This document shows positions 25,698 through 34,853 of a DNA stretch of 64,000 nucleotides, in pieces (position 1 is the stretch's first letter; each line of letters starts with the position of its first letter). The position numbers and the translations under genes are program-made. The stretch lies in the NCBI RefSeq assembly GCF_001428245.1, contig NZ_LMRV01000035.1:19180-83179 (forward strand), written 5' to 3'. The notes below the pieces were generated by a model that was not told where the DNA came from, did not search any database, and saw only the letters and a list, made by a program, of their open reading frames with translations. The stretch comes from Paenibacillus sp. Soil522. GTDB lineage: Bacteria > Bacillota > Bacilli > Paenibacillales > Paenibacillaceae.

Positions 25698-27284
25698 TTA
25701 TTTTTTCCATACCTTGTCGAGCGAATAAATGTGCAGGGAGTTCAACGTCACATTGCCGCCTGCCGTATAAAGCTCTAGCCCGGTAGCCGAAGCATCGGGG
25801 AAGATTTGGTCGGTGATGACTCTCTCTCCTTCATTGCCGAAAACTTCTACGGAAGACCTGTCGACAAAAATATGCATCGTTACCTTATTATTCTGCACCG
25901 TGAGCGGGGCTTCATGCCGTTTGGCAAAATCACCGTGGAAATCGGATATTCCCGAGCGGGTGCGGTCGACAAATAATGTTCCGTTTTGTCTGCCGAATCC
26001 GACTATCGTTTCGTTTCTTTCACCTTTACGAACTTTAAAACCGAATTCGTCGGCAGTAGTACTCTGATCCACCTGAAATTCAGCAACGATTTCAAGCGTT
26101 TCCCCGTTTATATCATCAAGCTGGTTGATGCCCGGCTGCACCAATTGATCGGAAATGCTTTTGGTTAAATGACGGAGCTGCTTTAATTGAGGTACGGGCG
26201 TTTGAACCATCCGGATTCCTTCCGGCAGCGTTTTTAATTCTATTTTCCTCACCAGTGAAAAAGCGCTTCTCCATGTTGAGGTAGGAGTATCGTTGGCGTA
26301 CTGCCAGTTGCTCATCCAGGCCAGCCATAGTCTGCTGCTTTTGTGATTCGGATCGTCACTCCATGTGACGCCTGCATAAAAATCGGCGCCGTAATCGGCC
26401 CATAACGTCGTGTTGGCGGGATTGTCATTGGTAAACGTCTTTCCGTCGAAATTGCCCACGAAATACTGCATGCCTGATCCGCCGGCAATAGAGCCATTGT
26501 TAATGCTGACGGCCAGCACCCATTTCTTCTTGTTCGGATCTCCGTCTACCGGCAGAGAAAATAAATCGGGACATTCCCAGACGCCGTCAGGCGCACCGTT
26601 TGGCTTGCCGAATTCACTGACGTACGTCCAATCTTTCAAATTGGACGAGGTATAAAGCATTGCTTTCTCTCCGGCTGCCAGAATCATTACCCATTGTCGG
26701 GTCTCTTCATGCCAGAACACTTTAGGGTCCCGCCAGTCGACATTCGGCGGATTTGGCATAATCGGATTTCCTGCATATTTTTCCCACGTTCTTCCTTTAT
26801 CGTTGCTGTAGGCAATGCTTTGTATTTGTTTGTCTTTCGAATGCGTGAAAATGGCGACGAGAGGAGGATGCTTAGGATCCGTTCCAAGGCCGCTTGTATT
26901 GTTCCAATCCACAACCGCGCTGCCGGAAAAGATATAGCCGTGCTCATCAGGCTGCAAAGCGACAGGAAGATGTTCCCAATGAACCAGATCCTTGCTGACC
27001 GCATGTCCCCAGTGCATTGGACCCCAGCGGGTACCGTAAGGATGATATTGATAAAATAGATGGTATTCTCCCTCGTAATAAACCATGCCGTTGGGATCGT
27101 TCATCCAGTTCGCTTCCGGGGTAAAATGATATTGCGGACGAAAAGGCTCGTTATAATAAGGACTCTGTTCTTGTTCAACGGACTTATTCAGGCCTGGAAA
27201 AATCAAGGCAAAAAGTGCAACGATAATGATGGACATTACAACTAAAATGAACCATAAAGCGCGTAATTTGATATTTTTGAACAT
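25698..27284 (-). CDS. Membrane-anchored GH32 fructan hydrolase (levanase/sucrase, SacC-like)
   Basis: 528 residues. N-terminal helix (about 10-32) without a clear cleavage site, so probably surface-anchored. GH32 catalytic motifs: WMNDPNG (60-66, nucleophile Asp63), WRDPKVFW (stabiliser) and WECPDLF (acid/base). The C-terminal sandwich ends FVDRSSVEVFGN. Releases fructose from levan, inulin or sucrose. The start follows AAAGGAG; an upstream ATG would add 31 implausible residues. The gene has a RAT/terminator leader at 27361-27456, so it should respond to the antiterminator encoded nearby. Confidence 0.93.
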   Translation of the reverse strand: MFKNIKLRALWFILVVMSIIIVALFALIFPGLNKSVEQEQSPYYNEPFRPQYHFTPEANWMNDPNGMVYYEGEYHLFYQYHPYGTRWGPMHWGHAVSKDLVHWEHLPVALQPDEHGYIFSGSAVVDWNNTSGLGTDPKHPPLVAIFTHSKDKQIQSIAYSNDKGRTWEKYAGNPIMPNPPNVDWRDPKVFWHEETRQWVMILAAGEKAMLYTSSNLKDWTYVSEFGKPNGAPDGVWECPDLFSLPVDGDPNKKKWVLAVSINNGSIAGGSGMQYFVGNFDGKTFTNDNPANTTLWADYGADFYAGVTWSDDPNHKSSRLWLAWMSNWQYANDTPTSTWRSAFSLVRKIELKTLPEGIRMVQTPVPQLKQLRHLTKSISDQLVQPGINQLDDINGETLEIVAEFQVDQSTTADEFGFKVRKGERNETIVGFGRQNGTLFVDRTRSGISDFHGDFAKRHEAPLTVQNNKVTMHIFVDRSSVEVFGNEGERVITDQIFPDASATGLELYTAGGNVTLNSLHIYSLDKVWKK

Positions 27285-27360
27285 ATTGCTTACTCCTTTC
27301 ATTTCGAATTTGACACCGCACCAGAATCTGCAGCGCGAATTAATTTGCGCTAACAGGCAA

Positions 27361-27456
27361 CAAAAAAAGACCTTCAATTGGTTAAGGCTAAAAACAGCGA
27401 ACGCTGTCCATTAGCATTAACACTTTGAGGTCTTGCCTGCATAACAGTAACAATCC
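27361..27456 (-). promoter_or_regulatory. RAT antiterminator leader and overlapping terminator before the GH32 gene
   Basis: On the minus strand GGATTGTTACTG (27456 downward) and GCAGGCAAGACCTC form a SacT/SacY/LicT-type RAT hairpin. Its AAGACCT is also the left arm of a terminator whose right arm AGGTCTTTTTTT ends at 27362. The two folds exclude each other, the classic BglG-family switch. Confidence 0.92.
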
Positions 27457-27471
27457 TGTGTGTTTCCACTC

Positions 27472-27500
27472 ATTCTAATGGTTTTTGACAAAAATCACAA
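27472..27500 (-). promoter_or_regulatory. Promoter of the GH32 gene
   Basis: Minus-strand TTGTGA (27500-27495), 17-base spacer, TAGAAT (27477-27472). TAGAATGAG is shared with the levansucrase promoter. Confidence 0.65.
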
Positions 27501-27518
27501 TGGTCGAATATTGATGAA

Positions 27519-27887
27519 TTGCCAACCTTATCCAAACTGCAGGCGAAGCGATCAACGAAGCAGGGCGATTTGATTCGAAAAATCAATGATCTCATTCATA
27601 AAGAATACGCAAATCCGAATCTCAGCCTGAACTGGATCGCGGATGAATTAGATATGTCCTCCATTTACTTGAGCCGGGTTTACAAGCAGCAGACGTTAGC
27701 CGCAATCGTTGATGTTATTAATAATGTGCGTATGGAGAGGGCAAAGGAATTTTTGCTGAATACCGATTGGCCGATCGTCGATATTGCCGTGAAGAGCGGC
27801 TATACGAGCAGCTCCTATTTCCACCGCATGTTCAAGAAGAGCTTCAGTGTAACGCCGTCCGATTACCGGAAAATGAATCTGGGCTAA
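27519..27887 (+). pseudogene. AraC-family regulator, C-terminal fragment
   Basis: 122 residues carrying only the double helix-turn-helix: INDLIHKEYANPNLSLNWIA, then YLSRVYKQQT and GYTSSSYFHRMFKKSFSVTPSDYRK. Such sequences normally end 700-780-residue membrane-anchored regulators of sugar genes in Paenibacillus. The N-terminal part is missing: the frame begins within 20 bases of the GH32 promoter, with a TTG and no ribosome site. Its C-terminus is intact. Probably a relic cut when the levan genes arrived. Confidence 0.75.
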
Positions 27888-27903
27888 AATGGAGGGCATT
27901 TCC

Positions 27904-28743
27904 CTATGCGGTTACTCTTGAGGTAATACGTTGGATCTGCAAAGAGATGTATGCCAGCTCCGAATCATGCAGTTCAAAATCATACTCCTGCAGCACAAAA
28001 TGGCCCGCCTTTTGGGCAATGGCATACGATTCAAGGTATTTTTCCTTGATGATACGGGTCATCTCGGGATCCAATTCGTGAAAAGGCTCCTCGGACTCCG
28101 AACGCTGAACGGCAAAACGCAAATGGGTAATTAAGCGCTCATAGGATACGGTGTCTTCCGCCAACTTGACAGCCAAGCCTCCCTCAATGATATCGACAAT
28201 GCCCCGTATCATGGAGGTGATGTCGAGCGTTTTGGTCATTTCCCCGGCATTGATTTTTGCAGTATAAATATGCAAAGCGATATAGCCTACCTCATCCTCC
28301 GGAATATCGATTCTGAGCTTTTCGCGTATAAGCTCCTTCGCGTAGAGCCCGATTTGAAATTCTTTCGCGTATAATACTTTTATTTCGTTCAACAGCGTAT
28401 TTTTGATGACCATCCCTTTGGCAAGACGGTCAAGCGCAAAGGACAAGTGGTCAGTAAGCGCGATATGGATATGCTCGTTGATGACGACGCCCAGCTGGCT
28501 TTCGGCATAAGAAATAATGTCCTCCGACACCTGAATATGCTCCTCCGGCAGTGTCGACAATATTTCTTCGAACTGTTGATGCTTCGCTTGGTCCTTCATG
28601 ACGAAAATTTTTTCAATGCGGGTCTGATCGACAGGATCGTTTTTCCGTTTCTGAAAGGCAATGCCTGACCCGAAAACAATTTTCTCCCCCTCCCAATCCT
28701 TGACGACAATCGCATTGTTGTTCAATATTTTGTTGATCTTCAT
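27904..28743 (-). CDS. BglG-family transcriptional antiterminator (SacT/LicT-like)
   Basis: 279 residues. RNA-binding CAT domain ([21 protein letters not shown]), then two PRDs (about 65-170 and 172-279) with the phospho-His contexts [16 protein letters not shown] and [10 protein letters not shown] in PRD1 and THLRFAVQR in PRD2. It binds RAT hairpins in mRNA to prevent termination, and is controlled by PTS phosphorylation of its PRDs. The two RAT leaders at 27.4 and 33.6 kb are its obvious targets. Follows EIIA by 29 bases in the same operon. TGGAG precedes the chosen ATG by 6 bases. Confidence 0.93.
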   Translation of the reverse strand: MKINKILNNNAIVVKDWEGEKIVFGSGIAFQKRKNDPVDQTRIEKIFVMKDQAKHQQFEEILSTLPEEHIQVSEDIISYAESQLGVVINEHIHIALTDHLSFALDRLAKGMVIKNTLLNEIKVLYAKEFQIGLYAKELIREKLRIDIPEDEVGYIALHIYTAKINAGEMTKTLDITSMIRGIVDIIEGGLAVKLAEDTVSYERLITHLRFAVQRSESEEPFHELDPEMTRIIKEKYLESYAIAQKAGHFVLQEYDFELHDSELAYISLQIQRITSRVTA

Positions 28744-28772
28744 CGCACGCTCCATTCCGGGAGTCTCAGGCC

Positions 28773-29273
28773 CTAAGATTTTACTTTAACCTTCATGAGC
28801 GGAGTTAATCCCCTTTCAGCTCGTTCCGGCAGCTCGATATCAATCTGTTCAATTTGATCATTATGGATAAGGAACATCGGAGTGACCGGACTCGTCGCTT
28901 TCTCCCGAATGAGATCGAGCGAGAAATCCATAAGCGGCTGACCTATTTTAACCCGGTCCCCCATTTTGACGTAATGGTGAAAGCCCTCCCCATTTAGGCA
29001 AACCGTATCCACGCCGATGTGAATAAGCAGATCCAAGCCGCTTTCAGCTCGAATCCAGAGCGCATGTTTCGTTTGGAAGAGATGAACAATCTCTCCGTTT
29101 ACGGGAGATCCTACCTTGCCGTCTTCCGGGTCGATCGCTACGCCCATTCCAGCCATACTTTTGGAGAAAATAGGGTCGGGCACCTCCTCCATTGCCAGCA
29201 CTCTCCCGCTTATAGGCGAAAAAATGATTTCCTCCGTTTTCCGTTGCTGCATGCCAATCCAACTTTTAAACAT
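28773..29273 (-). CDS. PTS glucose-family EIIA domain protein
   Basis: 166 residues, one EIIA-Glc (Crr-like) domain: [20 protein letters not shown], the first active-site His region [21 protein letters not shown] (phospho-His in LIHIG) and [16 protein letters not shown]. Receives phosphate from HPr and passes it to the adjacent EIIBC. SacP-type sucrose permeases lack their own EIIA, so a dedicated one here completes the system. The start follows AAGGAGT and overlaps the EIIBC stop by 8 bases. Confidence 0.92.
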   Translation of the reverse strand: MFKSWIGMQQRKTEEIIFSPISGRVLAMEEVPDPIFSKSMAGMGVAIDPEDGKVGSPVNGEIVHLFQTKHALWIRAESGLDLLIHIGVDTVCLNGEGFHHYVKMGDRVKIGQPLMDFSLDLIREKATSPVTPMFLIHNDQIEQIDIELPERAERGLTPLMKVKVKS

Positions 29274-30669
29274 CTTGTACTCCTTTATCTTCATCGAATC
29301 CAATAAGCCACGTCGCAATAAATGCAGAACCGACGGAAATAACGAAGCCGATAAGGTAATGAATTAAGTTCGCCAAACCTAACGGAGCTGCAAGGATCAA
29401 CATCGGCAAGCCTGTTAAGCCGTATGAATTTGCCGCTACATGGGCAAAGACAACATAGGCGCCGCCTGCCGCTCCCCCAATGCAGCCGCCGATAAACGGT
29501 TTTCTTAACCTTAAATTCATGCCGAAAATGACGGGCTCCGTGATGCCGAATAAGGCTGAAAGCGAAGCGGGAATTGCACTCTCCTTCAGCTTTTTGTTTC
29601 TTGCTTTAAAATAAATCGCCAAGCCGGCGCCGCCCTGCGCGATATTAGCCATCGACCAAACGGGCAGCAAGAAATTCACCCCGATTTTAGGATCGGCAAT
29701 CAAACCGAGCTCGACGGCATGAAAAGTGTGATGAAGGCCGGTAATCACGATGAGCGGATAAAACCCTCCGAATAGTAAACCGCCAATAAATCCGACACCA
29801 TGCGTATAAACAACCTCGAGACCTTGAGTAAGCCAATTGCCGAGGAATGCTCCGAGCGGTCCAATCGCAAGCAGGGAGACAACCCCGGTAAACAGGACGG
29901 TAACAAGCGGAATAACGAATAATGCTATGGACGGAAATACGATTTTTTTCAAACCTATTTCAACTTTGCTCATCAGGTAAACGGACATCAATATCGGAAT
30001 TACCGTTCCTGAGTACCCGGTCGGAGCGGCTTGAAGTCCGAATGCATCCAACCATGCCGGAGAATGGATTTCATGTACTCCAGGCTTCAATACATCGGAA
30101 TGCACTAATAGGCCGCCTATAAAAGCTCCTAAGACCGGACTGCCGCCGAATTCCTTCGCAGCGCTAAATCCGATAATGACCGGCAAAATAAGAAGAGCGG
30201 ATGTCGAGAAAAAATCCAGCATATTCATCCAAGCGCTATCGGGCGCAGCCCACTTAGAGGACGCAATCATTCCGGTCAGCCCCCTCAGCAAGCCGCTGGC
30301 TACAATAAAGGGGAGGATCGGAACAAAGATGTTGGACAACATTTTCGTGATGACAAAGATCGGATTTCTTTTTTTCGGCAAGCATGCGGCAGGCTTCTCC
30401 GTTTCGGCTGGCACTTCTGCTATCGCTTCTTCCAGCCCCTTGTAAATCTTGTTCACAATGCCGATTCCAAAAATAATCTGGTATTGTCCCGCTCTGGAAA
30501 ATACCCCCTGTACCTGATCCAGCTGTTCGATTGCAGCGCTGTCCGCTCTGCCTTCATCATGCAGAACGAGTCGCAGCCTTGTCGTGCAGTGTGCTGCGCT
30601 TGCGATATTTTGCTTGCCGCCCAGCAGCGGCAGCAGCTCTTCGACGATTTTATTCGCTTCGGCTCGAAT
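29266..30669 (-). CDS. Sucrose-type PTS permease EIIBC with ATT at the start position
   Basis: 468 codons. EIIB domain with phospho-Cys28 in SAAHCTTRLRL and EIIC with ten or so membrane segments, the ITGLHHTFHAVELGL motif and SALFGITEPVIFGMNLRLRKPFIGG. Imports and phosphorylates sucrose (or a related disaccharide). The frame is continuous from ATT at 30669, placed 8 bases after a perfect AAGGAGG; an upstream TAA closes the frame and no ATG, GTG or TTG occurs before GTG 30456, which would delete EIIB. ATT starts are known (infC) but rare. First gene of the operon with EIIA and the antiterminator. Confidence 0.88.
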   Translation of the reverse strand: MRAEANKIVEELLPLLGGKQNIASAAHCTTRLRLVLHDEGRADSAAIEQLDQVQGVFSRAGQYQIIFGIGIVNKIYKGLEEAIAEVPAETEKPAACLPKKRNPIFVITKMLSNIFVPILPFIVASGLLRGLTGMIASSKWAAPDSAWMNMLDFFSTSALLILPVIIGFSAAKEFGGSPVLGAFIGGLLVHSDVLKPGVHEIHSPAWLDAFGLQAAPTGYSGTVIPILMSVYLMSKVEIGLKKIVFPSIALFVIPLVTVLFTGVVSLLAIGPLGAFLGNWLTQGLEVVYTHGVGFIGGLLFGGFYPLIVITGLHHTFHAVELGLIADPKIGVNFLLPVWSMANIAQGGAGLAIYFKARNKKLKESAIPASLSALFGITEPVIFGMNLRLRKPFIGGCIGGAAGGAYVVFAHVAANSYGLTGLPMLILAAPLGLANLIHYLIGFVISVGSAFIATWLIGFDEDKGVQDV

Positions 30670-30677
30670 GGCAAGTT

Positions 30678-30720
30678 CCTCCTTAACGTAGAGTTTACGT
30701 TATTATAACATTCGATTCGC
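30678..30720 (-). promoter_or_regulatory. Extended -10 promoter and inverted repeat before the PTS operon
   Basis: Minus-strand TGTTATAAT (TATAAT at 30707-30702, TG-extended) without a good -35, followed by AACGTA-aactc-TACGTT, then AAGGAGG. The inverted repeat could be an operator. No RAT is seen here. Confidence 0.5.
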
Positions 30721-30754
30721 CTGCTTGTTATCTGTCGCAGTGCGGCCCGAACAT

Positions 30755-30790
30755 GGCCAAAATGCGCTCAGCATAAGCTGAGCGCAGATT
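30755..30790 (-). terminator. Terminator of the fructosyltransferase gene
   Basis: Perfect 10-bp stem TGCGCTCAGC / GCTGAGCGCA with a 4-base loop (30763-30786), followed on the minus strand by TTTTGG. It separates the levansucrase from the PTS operon. Confidence 0.85.
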
Positions 30791-30812
30791 CTGGCATTAT
30801 TCAATTCGTTTC

Positions 30813-33461
30813 TTAATTGATCGAGCCTGGAGGAAGTTCTCCTGCAATTTTGGTCGTGTCGCCATTGATTGCGATTTGGACCGTCGGAGGCAGCGTGCCG
30901 CCCCAGTGTGCGAATTGGAATTCAGGAGACTGATTGCCAACATCTCCAATGGACATTGTGCCCAAATCGCCGAAGTGCGCGAAGCCAACGACGTTCAGGT
31001 TCGGCAGAACCAGCCAGGAGTAAGCTTGGTACGGGTTGTTCTTAGGGTTGGCGAGAACCAGACCGCTACCATTCAGCGGTTTGAAGCCTTCGCCCAGTTT
31101 GTCGGATACGAAACCGTACAGGCCTTCAGGACCTTGCAGACCTTCCGCGTATTTGTTGATGTGGCTGTCTGTGAACAGATAGTATTTACCGTCCTTCACC
31201 ACGATGTGCGGACGCTCCAGTTCTTCGTTTACATAGTTCGCTTCAAGAAGCGGAGGAAGAAGCTTCAGATTATTGAAATCGCCTTTAACGACTTCGATAA
31301 TACCGATGTTAGCGTTGGCACTAGCTGCTCCTGCAGGAACAGTATGAGTTTTCTGGAACTCTTCGCTGCCGATGTATTCCGGCTTCAATTCGCGGTCGCC
31401 AACAGCGCCTGCGGATTGGCCTTCGAATAGAAGATACTCTTTTTTCGTTTTAGGATCTTTAAACCACATTGGATCACGGAAAGCGTAACCGCCGCCTTCA
31501 CCTTGCTTCGCTTGCTCCAGCGTTTGGTAGTGTTCGCCGTCCGGCTCCATAATGATGCGGTGCGGAGTCCAGTCCGTGAATTTTACGCCGTTTTTGTCTG
31601 CTGCGATTTCACCGATGGACATAGCCAAGCGTTGCTCATAAGTCAGGTTTTTCTCGCCTTCATGGCCGGTAGCGGTGTAGAAAGCATGGATTTTATCGCC
31701 GTCCAGCATCGCGGAACCTGCCCATTGACGTGAACCGAGCTTAGTGCCTTCCGGGAACAGGTCGCCTACAAATTTCCATTCCTTGCCATCTTTTGAGATG
31801 AAGTAACGAATCGTTGCGATATCATGAACTTTGCCCGGCAGCACGTCGCTCGGTGCGGAAAGCGCGAAGAGCACTTTATAGCCTTTGTACGTAGCGACAT
31901 TTCCGTTGCGGTCCATCAGCGGCCATGTATCCCAGATGTGATAGTCCGGCGTCATTTTTTCAAGCTTTTTGATATCCGTGTAAGGCAGGGTGTTGTCTGC
32001 GTTTTGTTCGATCATGGACGCTTGTTCGCGTGTCCAGTTAGTCGTTGTTATTTCTGTTTGGGGATTTTTCTTTTCCATTTTTTCTACATCTTTAGCGCTG
32101 AGATAAGGGCCGAAATCGCGGATTTCACCGTGCTGCAATTCACCGACGATTTTAGTTTTGTCGCCCTCGAAGGACAGCTGCAGCGTTGGAGCGAACGTAC
32201 CGCCGTGTTTCACATTGCCGTTCTCGTCAAGCGGTTCGTTGATGAAGCTGATTGCCGTTTCATCCGGAAGAACCATCCAGGAGTAAGCCTGGTACGGGCT
32301 TTCTTTCGGGTTGGCTACAACAAGACCGGAACCGTTAAGCGGTTTGTAATCGCCGCGGACGCCGCCTTCGTTGTGGAAGCCGTATACGCCGTCCGGACCG
32401 GTCAAGCCTGGTGCGTACGTGAAGGTATGGCTGATCGTCATCAGGTAATAATCGTTGCCTTTGATGTACATGTGCGGACGTTCCACTTGATGGTTCGCAC
32501 CGATGGATTCAAGCAAAGGAGGAAGCAACTTCAGTTTGGACGCATCTTTGTCGGTTACTTCCGCAATACCGATGTTACCGTCATACAGTTCTGCTCTATC
32601 CGGAACGGTATGCGTGCTGCGGTATTCTTCGTCACCGATGTTCTCAGGCTTCAGTGTTTGTTCGCTCGATTTGCCGCCTACTTGGCCTTCGAATATGATG
32701 TACTCTTTGCCTGTATTCGGATCCTGGAAGAAGAACGGATCGCGGAAAGCCGTGATATTGTGGCCTCCATCATGGAACTGTTCAATCGTTTCGTAGTACT
32801 TGCCGTCCGGCTCGGCGATGATTTGGTGCTGGCCTTCATTGGTCAGCTTAACGCCGGTTTTATCCGCTTTAATGTCGAAAGTCGTTTTGGCCAGACGTTG
32901 CTCAGCCCGCTGTACCCAGCCGTTCTGATCCCACTCTTTGCCGCCATTGGCGTTCATATCGGTAGTAGCCGTGTAGAACAAGTGAATTTTGCCTTTCTTG
33001 TCCAGCATTGCGGAACCTGCCCATTGCATATGGCCGTAAGCATTATCATAGTCATAAGGAATGCCTGCGTAAGTCCAGTCGACTCCATCCTTGGAGTAGA
33101 ACATACCGATTCTGGCTTCGGTGTGACGATCGTTCCATCCGAACGTACGCGGAGCTACCAATGCGAATGCGATTTTGTAGCCATTGACGACAGCAAGGGA
33201 GCCATCGCGGTTTTGGAGCGGCCAAGTATCCCAGATCCATACATCAGGAGCTGCCAGTTTAAAGTTAGTGTCAATCTTAGGTGCAGTGTTCGTAGCCGTA
33301 AGCTTGACTTGCTCCGCTGCTTGACGGGACCAGACGGCCGTGTAATCGTTAGGCACAGACGGAGTCGGTGCCGCTTTCGCCGAAACGGTGCTTGACAGCA
33401 AGCTGCTTGCAAGAATCGTTGCGGTCAAAACCATTTTTCCATATTTTGCTACTTTTTTCAT
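30813..33461 (-). CDS. Secreted fructosyltransferase with two complete GH68 domains (levansucrase/inulosucrase)
   Basis: 882 residues: signal peptide (1-~30, ending SAKA) and two full GH68 five-blade propellers (about 40-450 and 475-882). Domain 1: nucleophile WIWDTWPLQ (Asp78), stabiliser AFRDPFFF, acid/base VERPHMY. Domain 2: HIWDTWPLM, AFRDPMWF, LERPHIV. GH68 enzymes split sucrose and build levan or inulin-type fructan, or release fructose. Usual length is ~450-500, so this is a tandem fusion. The domains differ widely (e.g. DRHTEARIG against DIATIRYF), so the duplication is not recent. The RAT leader upstream makes it sucrose-inducible. GGGGAGGA precedes ATG. Confidence 0.93.
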   Translation of the reverse strand: MKKVAKYGKMVLTATILASSLLSSTVSAKAAPTPSVPNDYTAVWSRQAAEQVKLTATNTAPKIDTNFKLAAPDVWIWDTWPLQNRDGSLAVVNGYKIAFALVAPRTFGWNDRHTEARIGMFYSKDGVDWTYAGIPYDYDNAYGHMQWAGSAMLDKKGKIHLFYTATTDMNANGGKEWDQNGWVQRAEQRLAKTTFDIKADKTGVKLTNEGQHQIIAEPDGKYYETIEQFHDGGHNITAFRDPFFFQDPNTGKEYIIFEGQVGGKSSEQTLKPENIGDEEYRSTHTVPDRAELYDGNIGIAEVTDKDASKLKLLPPLLESIGANHQVERPHMYIKGNDYYLMTISHTFTYAPGLTGPDGVYGFHNEGGVRGDYKPLNGSGLVVANPKESPYQAYSWMVLPDETAISFINEPLDENGNVKHGGTFAPTLQLSFEGDKTKIVGELQHGEIRDFGPYLSAKDVEKMEKKNPQTEITTTNWTREQASMIEQNADNTLPYTDIKKLEKMTPDYHIWDTWPLMDRNGNVATYKGYKVLFALSAPSDVLPGKVHDIATIRYFISKDGKEWKFVGDLFPEGTKLGSRQWAGSAMLDGDKIHAFYTATGHEGEKNLTYEQRLAMSIGEIAADKNGVKFTDWTPHRIIMEPDGEHYQTLEQAKQGEGGGYAFRDPMWFKDPKTKKEYLLFEGQSAGAVGDRELKPEYIGSEEFQKTHTVPAGAASANANIGIIEVVKGDFNNLKLLPPLLEANYVNEELERPHIVVKDGKYYLFTDSHINKYAEGLQGPEGLYGFVSDKLGEGFKPLNGSGLVLANPKNNPYQAYSWLVLPNLNVVGFAHFGDLGTMSIGDVGNQSPEFQFAHWGGTLPPTVQIAINGDTTKIAGELPPGSIN

Positions 33462-33550
33462 TTTTTATTCCTCCCCAGAATTGTTTGCTTAACTGCTTTC
33501 GCTGCTGCAATTAACCTTTAATTACGGATCCTCCCCCCGTTTAAGCGGAA

Positions 33551-33644
33551 CAAAAAAAGACCTAAAACGTCCAAGGAATAAAGCACCTGTCGGTACAGTC
33601 GTCCTCAAACATTTTAGGTCTTGCCTGCTGTGCAGTAACAATCC
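33551..33644 (-). promoter_or_regulatory. RAT antiterminator leader and terminator before the GH68 gene
   Basis: Minus strand GGATTGTTACTG then GCAGGCAAGACCTAA (33644 downward), very close to the B. subtilis sacB RAT, overlapping a terminator AAGACCTAAAA...TTTTAGGTCTTTTTTT ending at 33552. Confidence 0.93.
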
Positions 33645-33672
33645 CGCTATATGCAATTCGTTTTGCTTCCTC

Positions 33673-33701
33673 ATTCTAGCAAGGCAAAAAATTTATATCA
33701 A
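33673..33701 (-). promoter_or_regulatory. Promoter of the GH68 gene
   Basis: Minus-strand TTGATA (33701-33696), 17-base spacer, TAGAAT (33678-33673), about 30 bases upstream of the RAT. Confidence 0.75.
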
Positions 33702-33795
33702 TAGTAAGATATCCCTAAATTTTCAAATTAAAAAAAGGGACAATCGACCCAGACTAAAAAATGAAGTCCTTGCAATCCGGGCACATTGCCGCAAT

Positions 33796-33840
33796 AAAAA
33801 GCCGAGCAGATGCAGGCATGCTGCCTGGACCCCGCTCGGC
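33796..33840 (-). terminator. Terminator of the methionine aminopeptidase gene
   Basis: Minus-strand GCCGAGC ... GCTCGGC with an inner GGCAGCATGCC stem, followed by TTTTTATT. Confidence 0.85.
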
Positions 33841-33855
33841 GGTATGTTAAAGCCT

Positions 33856-34608
33856 TCATTCCCACCTGGTCAAAATAATCGGGCCTTCCTTCGTAATCGC
33901 CACCGTATGTTCAAATTGCGCCGCCCAAGCCCCGTCTATCGTACGTGCCGTCCAGCCGTCTTCTGCAATGTATACGTCTGCTCTGCCTGCCGTAATGATA
34001 GGCTCTATCGTAATGACCATGCCTTCTTCAAGCTCTATGCCTTGACCGGGTATGCCGCGGTGCATGACCTCAGGAAATTCATGCATGTCTCTGCCTATGC
34101 CGTGACCAGCGAAAGCGGTTACGACCTTAAATCCGGCTCTTTCCGCTCTCGATTGAACCGCATAGCCTATATCGCCCAGCCGGTTGCCAAGCACAGCCTG
34201 CTTAATGCCGTCAAGCAGCGATTGCTCCGCTGCAAGAAGCAGCTTCTCGGTAGCCGCATTCGTCCTGCCGATTGAGTATGTCCAAGCGGAGTCTGCTTTC
34301 CAGCCGTCCAAATCGGCCACCATGTCAATCGTAACAATATCGCCGGATTCAAGCGGCTCCGAATCGGGAAAGCCGTGGCAGACTACCTCATTAACGGAGG
34401 CACATGTGGCAAACGGATATCCCTTATAGCCCTTCTGAGCTGGAGTCGCTCCCCGGTCAAGCATGAACCGTTCAACAAACCGATCAATTTCCTGTGTCGT
34501 AACTCCCGGCGCTATTCGTTTCGAGAGCGCTTTGTGACAGGCAGCGACAATACGCCCAGCCTTACGGATTCCTCGAATATGTTCCTTCGTTTTCAAATCC
34601 ACTGCCAT
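33856..34608 (-). CDS. map: Methionine aminopeptidase, type I
   Basis: 250 residues. Metal ligands are visible: Asp in IVTIDMVADLDGW and ADSAWTYSIG, His in AGHGIGRDMHEFP, Glu in MVITIEPI and Glu in AAQFEHTVAI; substrate His in NEVVCHGFP. Removes initiator Met from nascent proteins. Start set at ATG 34608, with AAGGAGG about 11 bases upstream; the ATG at 34656 has no site. Stand-alone gene, so probably a second Map copy beside the usual ribosomal-cluster one (inference). Confidence 0.92.
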   Translation of the reverse strand: MAVDLKTKEHIRGIRKAGRIVAACHKALSKRIAPGVTTQEIDRFVERFMLDRGATPAQKGYKGYPFATCASVNEVVCHGFPDSEPLESGDIVTIDMVADLDGWKADSAWTYSIGRTNAATEKLLLAAEQSLLDGIKQAVLGNRLGDIGYAVQSRAERAGFKVVTAFAGHGIGRDMHEFPEVMHRGIPGQGIELEEGMVITIEPIITAGRADVYIAEDGWTARTIDGAWAAQFEHTVAITKEGPIILTRWE

Positions 34609-34853
34609 GTGTGCACTGACCTCCTTAAGGTTTTGCGGAAGCAAAATCCACTTCAAAGCATAATCCTAGGCTCTGCTATGTATAACTTATTCGGGAAAAA
34701 GGAGACAAATGACGATCATGTATGACGAAATTATGATTGCATGCTAATTTTCAGAAATTTTATAAATTTGAGGCTGAAAGTGGAGAACAAAAACAAAAAG
34801 ACTTTGCATTCTGCCGATCGACAGTTTACAAAGCCGTATATTACATGGTGAGT
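34609..34853. other. Intergenic spacer
   Basis: About 245 AT-rich bases holding the promoter of map and the end region of the next small gene; nothing further recognised. Confidence 0.4.

Noticed and set aside
31824..33395. 523-codon frame on the plus strand
   Set aside because: Antisense shadow of the GH68 gene, whose signal peptide and catalytic motifs are clear.
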